Positions 57,960 to 64,000 of a stretch of DNA of 64,000 nt are shown piece by piece (the stretch's first letter is position 1; each line of letters starts with the position of its first letter). The position numbers and the translations under genes are program-made. The DNA lies in the NCBI GenBank assembly GCA_030710605.1, contig CP092886.1:159138000-159201999 (forward strand). Reading direction: 5' to 3'. The stretch comes from Cordylochernes scorpioides. Its lineage: Eukaryota; Arthropoda; Arachnida; Pseudoscorpiones; Chernetidae. The notes beneath the pieces were generated by a model. That model saw only the letters and a program-made list of their open reading frames with translations, was not told where the DNA came from and made no database searches.

Positions 57960-58690
57960 TTATGTATATAGCTTTCTTTTCTCTTCAGCCGTCTTCCAAA
58001 ATTTGAACAACGCAAACGCTCCAGCTCTGTTTCTCACCACTTCATTCAACAGGAGCTCCAAAGAGAGTCCCTCAAGGCCTATTTCACTGAGGAGCACTTC
58101 TCGTTCGTCTTTCAGCCCCATACATGAGAGTATATGGTGATGTAGACCCGGCTCCATTCTTGTCCCGCAAATCTCGCATGTCCATCCGTCTGTTTTAAAT
58201 ATTCTGGGGCGATCATCAGTAAAGAGCACCGAGAAGATTCTCAGTCCGGCAATACACCGTTTGACCCGGAGCGGGAAATCGCTGGACAGATAGTGTTCCG
58301 GTAACGGAGTTGAGCAGATGTTTTTATAGTGGGGGTATAGTCTTGAATTTATTATTCTTGTGTGATCCTTTTGCAGAGATTGATCTATTGCAGTCCTGAT
58401 TATGTAGGGAATTTCTCTTTGTGATGTTCTATAGTCTGTGCAGAAATTCAGCCATTGAAATCCGCTGGTGTTTAAAATATTATCTATACTTCCTGTGAAA
58501 CCTATATATTTTTTCGTTACGTTTGAGATTTTCCACAGCTGGGACAAGCAGAGCAGCGGCAATCTAGTTTCACCCATTCCCAGCATTCTCAACCAGAACT
58601 TTAAGGTAAGTTTCAAGACTGTAACGCTGAGTGACACTCTTTCCAATTCTATCCTGAGCATGTATCCGGGGGTGTATCTTGGTAAATTAT
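57960..58690 (-). pseudogene. Non-LTR retrotransposon ORF2 C-terminus (5'-truncated LINE)
   Basis: An open minus-strand frame from about TPGYMLRIELERVSLSVTVL (58690) to a stop at 57960 follows the post-reverse-transcriptase part of arthropod LINE ORF2 (YTP.Y..R.E......TLKL.LKFW.R.L.M.E.RLP). It ends with a zinc-knuckle-like CEICGTRMEPGLHHHILSC (C-x2-C-x9-H-x4-C type), then a leucine-rich tail. The 285-codon frame extends further upstream through a TA microsatellite, but that part looks unrelated. The RT and endonuclease are missing, as in a typical 5'-truncated insertion. The frame has no stop, so the insertion is fairly young. Confidence 0.75.
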
Positions 58691-59038
58691 TTAATATATA
58701 TATATATATATGTACACGTGAAACTTCAAAATTATTTTTCACCTTAAATATATTGTCTTGATAAAGCAAAAATGTTTCCAAACCAAAGGAAATTAATGAA
58801 ATGATGATAGAGCTCACAGATTCTGTAGAGCATCATCAGAAGACCACAAGTGGAGTGGCGTGGAGAGACATTACGGCGCTCGTGACCCGCCGCTAATCCC
58901 GCCGGTGATGTCGCTCCCATCAGGAGCCTTACACCGCACATGGAACCAAATAGCTTCGTTTTTAAGTTTTAATTTTTATTGAATTTTCAAAGTCCAATAA
59001 GTTTTACACTTCTATTCGAAGTACTTCATTCCAATCAT
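58691..59038. other. Non-coding flank with a GC-richer patch
   Basis: 58840-58950 is GC-richer (GTGGCGTGGAGAGACATTAC, CGCCGCTAATCCCGCCGGTG) and open on the minus strand for 65 codons, without any recognised product. Confidence 0.3.
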
Positions 59039-59285
59039 TGTTACACCAGGTTGCGGTCTGGCAGACTTGTCAGCCTTCAATTTCTCCTCAAACATGTCCT
59101 GCATCTTCCATTGGGCGTCTTTCAACTATCATACCAGGTTAGAGAAGTGAATAATGAGACAACTATATTTGAAGTAGCACTCAGAATTTTTAAAATTTCA
59201 TTTATCATATCAAAGTTTAGAGTTGTGTAGTCCTAGTGTTTCACAATACAAATGAGGATTTATAGCACATAATTTGTTTATAAAC
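59039..59285 (-). mobile_element. Diverged, truncated LTR of the gypsy element at 62.8-64 kb
   Basis: TGTTACACCAGGTTGCGGTC and the following roughly 240 bp align in order with 62835-63060 (TGTTGCACCAGGTTGCGGCT), including GACTTGTCAGCC/GACTCTTCAGCC and GAATAATGAGACAA/ATAATGAGATAA. The distal end of the LTR is not recognisable. It is probably interrupted by the MITE at 59340. Confidence 0.8.
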
Positions 59286-59339
59286 AAATTATTTCTCTCT
59301 CTGTTTATGATAATTTAAATAAATAAAAATATAAACAAA

Positions 59340-59435
59340 ATAGGCATTCCCTGATTTCACACATGAGCTTTTTAGATGGCAAAGCGCCATCTAATGGAAC
59401 AAAATTAACTAAAGGTTGATTCAGCTTGTCCCTTG
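59340..59435. mobile_element. Arm of the palindromic MITE family with CTCF-like core
   Basis: GGCATTCCCTGATTTCACAC through GCAAAGCGCCATCTAATGGA to AGCTTGTCCC. The 14-bp core at 59384-59397 has one change (GCGCCATCTAATGG). Confidence 0.6.
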
Positions 59436-59772
59436 AAATTTTCATTATTTTTCACATATAAAATTATAAATTAAAACATATGAAAATTATGATTAGAATT
59501 TATTCATGAAGATAGGCGCATTATACTTAGCCCGACTCAGAACAGAAGATTTCTAAGTAGAGACTTGTGTGACAGAGGTCGGGGAGTGGAGAAATGCCAC
59601 AGATATCGACGAGAAATATCTCATGGCATTCTAAAATTGGTATATATATGGTATATTAGATAGAGTAAAAAGGCATATATTGGATTGTATAAAATATTTA
59701 TTTGTCAAAATATATGGTATATATATATTTTTTTATTATTTTTTTTTTCTATTGTTTTTCATATATATTAGT

Positions 59773-60062
59773 GTGTGAAAAAATAGTACAAATGTGATAT
59801 TGTACTGGGATAAGGTGCATAAATTTAGAAAAAGGCATCTCTTTATCGTGCAACCGTGGTTAGCTTTTCTTGATTAATCAAGAATGGGTATTTGGCCAAT
59901 TCAGGAATAATTAAAAATCAAGGAGAATAGTTGATATTTATTCCGATAGATGGCGCAGGCCATCAGCAACTTTCAGTTGCACGATAAGGAGATGCCTTTT
60001 TTCTAAATTTAGGCACCTTATTCCAGTACAATATCAAATTTGTACTATTTTTTTCACATTGT
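59773..60062. mobile_element. Foldback MITE, about 290 bp
   Basis: The ends GTGAAAAAATAGTACAAATG and CATTTGTACTATTTTTTTCAC-like are inverted over nearly 90 bp each. The arms continue inward through CCTTATCCCAGTACAAT and GGCATCTC...ATCGTGCAAC to the centre, which contains TTGATTAATCAAGAATGGGT and CCGATAGATGGCGCAGGCCA. The middle alone is repeated at 60205-60350, and partial copies are at 16181 and 52590. Confidence 0.85.
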
Positions 60063-60162
60063 GTAGCATTCTCACGCAATTCTGGACTTAACTACCCGTT
60101 TCATGATTTTTCGGGATGCCTTGATGACCAATTTTTTTTTTTTTTTTTGTCGTTGAGGTACA

Positions 60163-60352
60163 GCTTGCACCACGCTAATGAGTGCTAACAACCCGAAACG
60201 CCTCCGTGGTTAGCTTTTCTTGATTAATCAAGAATGGGTATTTGACCAATTCGGGAATAATTAAAAATCAACGAGAATAGTTGGTATTTATTCCGATAGA
60301 TGGCGCAAGCCATCAGCAACTTTCAGTTGAACGATGAGGAGATGCCTTTTTC
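60163..60352. mobile_element. Partial second copy of the 59.8-kb MITE
   Basis: CCGTGGTTAGCTTTTCTTGA TTAATCAAGAATGGG through GATGGCGCAAGCCATC to GAGGAGATGCCTTTT repeats the centre and right inner arm of the preceding element. Its left end carries CACGCTAATGAGTGCTAACAACCCGAAACGC, related to the sequence at 9725-9770. Confidence 0.75.
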
Positions 60353-60429
60353 TGAAAATTCTTATATATATGTACCAACTGTTCCATCTCTTCCTTTAAA
60401 AATGCTTTAAAACAATTCATTTAGGGTTT

Positions 60430-61145
60430 TGACCCCAGTACAAAACGTAATGTTGGTCATAACGCCACAACACCAGTTTCGGCAAATTCCAACTAAAAGC
60501 CAAACTGTAGACCATGGCTTCGGTCTATGGCCCTCATTTGTATAGAGGCGACTTCGATTTCATAACATCCTACGAGAGGAGATATGAAATTGATCAAATT
60601 GGCCAAAAGGTGTTTGAAGGGAGAGGTATCATAATTGGTACGTAATTACCGCCTCCCGCAACTTCATGTTGTATTCTAGCCTGGGTATCGGCCTTAACAC
60701 TTCACCATCCTTTATATAGAATGTATAAAAAGGTGGTAAAAATGACTTCCAAAACCAGCTTCGATAAATTCCGACAACCTGTATACAACGGTCTCGGGCC
60801 ATTAACCCTCATTAGTTTAGGGGGTTTCTTCGCTTTCATAATCTTCTATGAATTTATGAAATTGATCGAATTGGCCAAAAGGTGTTTGAAGGGAGAGGTA
60901 TCATAATTGGTACGTAATTACCGCCTCCCGCAACTTCATGTTGTATTCTAGCCTGGGTATCGGCCTTAACACTTCACCATCCTTTATATAGAATGTATAA
61001 AAAGGTGGTAAAAATGACTTCCAAAACCAGCTTCGATAAATTCCGACAACCTGTATACAACGGTCTCGGGCCATTAACCCTCATTAGTTTAGGGGGTTTC
61101 TTCGCTTTCATAACCTTCTATGAATTTATGATATTGATCGAATTT
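60430..61145. repeat. 272-bp tandem duplication of a dispersed repeat
   Basis: GGCCAAAAGGTGTTTGAAGG starts at 60601 and at 60873. The two units (60601-60872 and 60873-61144) are almost identical. A diverged third copy precedes them (about 60470-60600, ACACCAGTTTCGGCAAATTC). The 61-codon frame at 60721-60906 is not considered a gene. The family is also seen at 24.1 and 54.15 kb. Confidence 0.9.
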
Positions 61146-62640
61146 CCCTAAATATTGTTCAAGCGGCTGAAGTAAAAGAGCCGACATTTTAGACTATATT
61201 ACAATACAATTTTGAGGAAGGAAGTTATTATATATATTGTTTCAAAGCCGGTATGTATTTCAGTATTAAATGTCTATATATATAATGTCATTATTGCACT
61301 TTAATCTGATATTGTATTGATCTGTATTTACCATCATTTGCATCGCTAGCTCCAAGGAGACGTCGCCACCAAACTATTTACATTGACACGCAGAGATGAG
61401 TCTCTACGAATGAATGGAAATAGTTTGGTGACGTTATTTCACGCTGGAAAAGATATCTACTCAAAAATTGTTTTCTATAGAAAAAAATAATTTTATTTTA
61501 AGAATATTTCTAATTTTCGAAGTAATAAAATGGATTTTAAGGTGTGTACAAATATTTTCTTTGCCCTTTTGCCCTTATATGTAATTTTCTATCGTACATT
61601 ATGAGAGAGAGAGAGGAAGAAAGACAATAGTAAAAAGGAGTATTCAAGGTAAGAAGCAGAAGAACTTCTTGGTAAACCTCCCACGTACTCGATAAGGGCT
61701 AGAAAAATGTACAGTTGATCATATTAGTATGGATCACAGCTCCCATGGTTCCATTAGCTTCGCTTGGTGGAGAGATCAAATATTTAAGAATGAATGCGGG
61801 ACTTTTCCCTTCTTTCCGGAGCGCTCAAGTAGATGGCCAAAGATTTATGTATTCCTCTCTGTCCTGGAGAATTCTACTCTGAAAAATTGAAGATTTGATT
61901 AATCACAAGACGTTCAAAACTGGATGGCGCACTTAAAACCTGCCGATTTCTACTTATAATGTATTGATGAGAATTCTGGACAAGTTCTAGAGATACACGC
62001 TACTTGTAGATATCTGGGCGGTAGACATAGCTCCGAGACAATATTAGAGCATTCCAGATTTCTCATGTAAACTCTTTATTCCCGATATCTACTATATACA
62101 GTGTGTATAACATACATATGTATTTTATTGCGGGAGAATATCTAGGTACATATATGCGTGTCTTGGATGAGCCAACTTTATCTTCAATATATTTAAGCTT
62201 TTTGAGCCTTTTAAAAATTTCATTGCAGAAATCTGACATGCTTACAACAATAGTTCACAATACCTTAAAAAAGCTATCTCTTATATAATTAAAATGAACG
62301 TGTTTTTATATATAAAACACACTCTCTCTATATATATATTAATTATCTAATTATCTAATTATTATATAATATTTAGATATATATTAATTGTATAATTTAA
62401 TATAAAACTATTCTGTGAAGTAGCTTGAAATATTTCAGATGCTTGCAAATTTCTATTAGGTATATTTAATTAAAAGAATACACTGCTCAAAAATATGATG
62501 ATTTCAAATAAAATGCACGATAAGTTTCTTCCATTTTTTCTGACGAACCTTCGTGCTACGAGGTCTCCAATGTGAGATTTCTGAGGTGAAGCAGGTTCTA
62601 TAATTTTATAATAAAAGTCATTCTATAAGAAACACAACAA
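61146..62640. other. Non-coding stretch
   Basis: I find no gene. AG and TA microsatellites are at 61602-61616 and 62320-62400. Confidence 0.45.
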
Positions 62641-62649
62641 CATCAGATG

Positions 62650-62815
62650 ACTTCTCTACAAATAAACTTCTACTCTCCTTACTGCGATGAATAGTTGTGA
62701 CTTGGCTCATCAGTGGTGAACCCTCACAGCAGTTTCCACTATATTTCGTCGTACACAGTAAGGACAGTAGAAATTAGAAATTTGTTTATTTGTAAAGGAG
62801 ACCTTCATTTTTGAT
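62650..62815. mobile_element. Short foldback copy of the CTGATGAG family
   Basis: TTCTACTCTCCTTACTGCGA and CAGTAAGGACAGTAGAAATT are inverted ends around GCTCATCAGTGGTGAACCCT. It sits directly beside the gypsy LTR. Confidence 0.65.
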
Positions 62816-62834
62816 GGTTGTATTTGATATATAT

Positions 62835-63170
62835 TGTTGCACCAGGTTGCGGCTTGGCAGACTCTTCAGCCATGATTCTCTCCTGTGCTGGGTCTTGCAT
62901 CTTACCAGAGCGTGTTTCAACCATCCTACAAATTTATATAAGGGAATAATGAGATAAGTCTACTTTAAGTAACCTCCAGAATGATTTATTTATTTTCTCA
63001 CATCAAAGAGAGCAGTGAAGTCACAGTGTACCTAAATACAAATGATGATAATCTAATCTGTTTTAAATAAATATCATAGAATATTTTATATAAAAATAAA
63101 TTATATATAATTTAAATTTCAAATATATTAAAAATAATATAAGAAATACGCCATTAATTATGATGTAACA
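62835..63170 (-). mobile_element. 3' LTR (336 bp) of a Ty3/gypsy element
   Basis: On the minus strand it begins TGTTACATCATAATTAATGG and ends CCTGGTGCAACA, so TG...CA with TGTT/AACA termini. It starts directly after the polypurine tract and overlaps the last five codons of pol. AATAAA occurs on the minus strand at about 62985. The flank beyond it is ATAT (62831-62834). The 5' LTR would be beyond the window. Confidence 0.88.
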
Positions 63171-64000
63171 CTTCCCCCTCTCCAGAGGTCGTCACGTCCT
63201 CGTGATTGACCTCATCAATTCTTTCAAAATAGGGTTTGATTCTTGAGACATGGACAATCAATGGGTCTTGGCCAGGATTATCTTTTGGTTCAATTAAGTA
63301 ATTTACGTTGGACAGCTTCTTTAATATTCTATATGGGCCAAAATATTTTCTCAGTAGTTTCTCACACTTTCCTATTTTCCTAATTGGTGTCCAAACTGCT
63401 ACTAATTCTCCTGGTTCGTAGCTTCTTTCCATGTGTTTCTTGTCATAGTTCTTTTTCATTCTTTCTTGAGTCTTTATTGTGTTGTTAATAACTAATTTTC
63501 TTGTTCTGTTTATTTTGTCTAAGTGATGTTTTATGTATTCATCATAATCATCCTTGTCAATGTCCACCGAGATATTCCTGTCGTCCAAAAGAGACGTGGG
63601 TTCTCTTCCAAACATCAGGAAAAAGGGAGAATATCCTGTGGTTTCCTGAATTGTAGTATTGTAAGCGTGAGTGATGAATGGGAGTATTTCGTCCCAATTC
63701 TTCTGATCAGTGTTCACATACATACTGAGCATATTGATCAATGTTCTATTTAACCGCTCTGTCAATCCATTAGTCTGGGGATGATAACTCGTTGTGAAGC
63801 AATGTTTAATCTTGCACGTTTTCATCACCTCTTTCATTAAATTACTGGTAAATTGAGAGCCTCTGTCACTAATAAGATATTGTGGGGCTCCGTGCCGGAG
63901 AAAAATATCCTCTACTAGAAATTTTGAAACTTCTTTCACTGTTGCTTCCGAGACTGCTTTTGTTTCTGCATATCTAGTGTAGTAGTCCGTCAGCACGATT
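63154..64000 (-). CDS. pol: Ty3/gypsy pol, integrase C-terminal part (runs off window)
   Basis: At least 280 codons are open on the minus strand and the frame continues past the window edge, so the first methionine is not the start. The rve core shows the second catalytic aspartate in LISDRGSQF (residue about 44) and the catalytic glutamate in YHPQTNGLTERLNR (about 80), spaced D-35-E. The first catalytic aspartate lies outside. A GPF/Y module follows (YFGPYRILKKL, about 218-228). Known role: integrating the element's cDNA. The frame has no stop and is followed correctly by PPT and LTR, so the 3' half looks recent and possibly intact. The closest type is the gypsy/mdg lineage common in arthropods. 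Confidence 0.93.
   Translation of the reverse strand, partial: IVLTDYYTRYAETKAVSEATVKEVSKFLVEDIFLRHGAPQYLISDRGSQFTSNLMKEVMKTCKIKHCFTTSYHPQTNGLTERLNRTLINMLSMYVNTDQKNWDEILPFITHAYNTTIQETTGYSPFFLMFGREPTSLLDDRNISVDIDKDDYDEYIKHHLDKINRTRKLVINNTIKTQERMKKNYDKKHMERSYEPGELVAVWTPIRKIGKCEKLLRKYFGPYRILKKLSNVNYLIEPKDNPGQDPLIVHVSRIKPYFERIDEVNHEDVTTSGEGEVLHHN
63171..63184 (-). other. Polypurine tract of the gypsy element
   Basis: On the minus strand TGGAGAGGGGGAAG immediately precedes the LTR's TGTTAC, the expected primer site for plus-strand DNA synthesis. Confidence 0.88.

Overview
This is an AT-rich stretch (roughly two thirds A+T by eye) of an animal nuclear genome. Intact genes are scarce. The window is full of transposon remnants, foldback elements, minisatellite arrays and microsatellites, with a few GC-richer islands. 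The transposon mix suggests an arthropod: Ty3/gypsy, BEL/Pao, Penelope-like, a non-LTR retrotransposon, Tigger, Tc1-like MITEs and Helitrons ending in CTAG. The gypsy and LINE proteins look chelicerate-like to me, but that is an impression, not a proof. No bacterial gene organisation is present. The long open frames in several places (about 1.9-2.9 kb and 39-40.5 kb) come from tandem repeats whose unit length is a multiple of three.

Host genes. The best-supported host gene lies on the minus strand. Two short exons with good splice sites (30455-30535 and 16616-16754) have compatible phases across a 13.7-kb intron. The second encodes a cysteine/tryptophan module (CRLPPEWKGKWYQMGS...) that resembles the N-terminal domain of arthropod DUF7044-type secreted or membrane proteins. 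Much of the window is therefore probably intronic or flanking sequence of that gene. Weaker exon-like islands are at 34319-34393 (+), 47674-47809 (+), 13738-13833 (-) and a 42-codon ORF at 18424-18552 (+).

Layout. 0-1.5 kb: non-coding with regulatory-looking islands. 1.5-1.85 kb: open GC-rich block, unassigned. 1.86-2.98 kb: two abutting minisatellites (66 and 48 bp). 5.85-6.31 kb: solo LTR. 6.4-7.45 kb: two Penelope-like fragments on opposite strands. 8.9 kb: Helitron 5' terminus. 9.94-11.06 kb: a Helitron-like element carrying a tRNA-Gly(GCC) gene, with a second copy of the same element inserted inside it. 14.6-14.9 kb: 28-bp repeat. 21.6-21.9 kb: BEL/Pao fragment. 23.0-23.5 kb: 37-bp array. 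25.0-26.7 kb: 29-bp array. 27-30 kb: foldback MITEs and a 707-bp Helitron. 30.6-31.3 kb: 31-bp array. 35.2 kb: Tc1-like MITE. 39.2-40.4 kb: 60-bp array. 43.25 kb: U2 snRNA fragment. 43.4-45.65 kb: nested foldback elements including a 1.54-kb palindrome. 48.6-50.55 kb: tandemly multimerised Helitron. 55.8-56.8 kb: internally deleted Tigger. 58-58.7 kb: LINE 3' end. 59.0 kb: LTR remnant. 59.8-61.15 kb: MITEs and a 272-bp tandem duplication. 62.8-64 kb: 3' LTR, polypurine tract and integrase of a Ty3/gypsy element running off the window edge.

Most striking observation. The tRNA-Gly genes at 10391-10461 (+) and 10765-10835 (-) sit inside two copies of one 561-bp element with Helitron hallmarks (5' TC, 3' CTAG, insertion between A and T). 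Removing the inner copy restores the outer one seamlessly. This implies that a complete Pol III tRNA gene, with a T-run terminator, has been captured and mobilised by a rolling-circle transposon.
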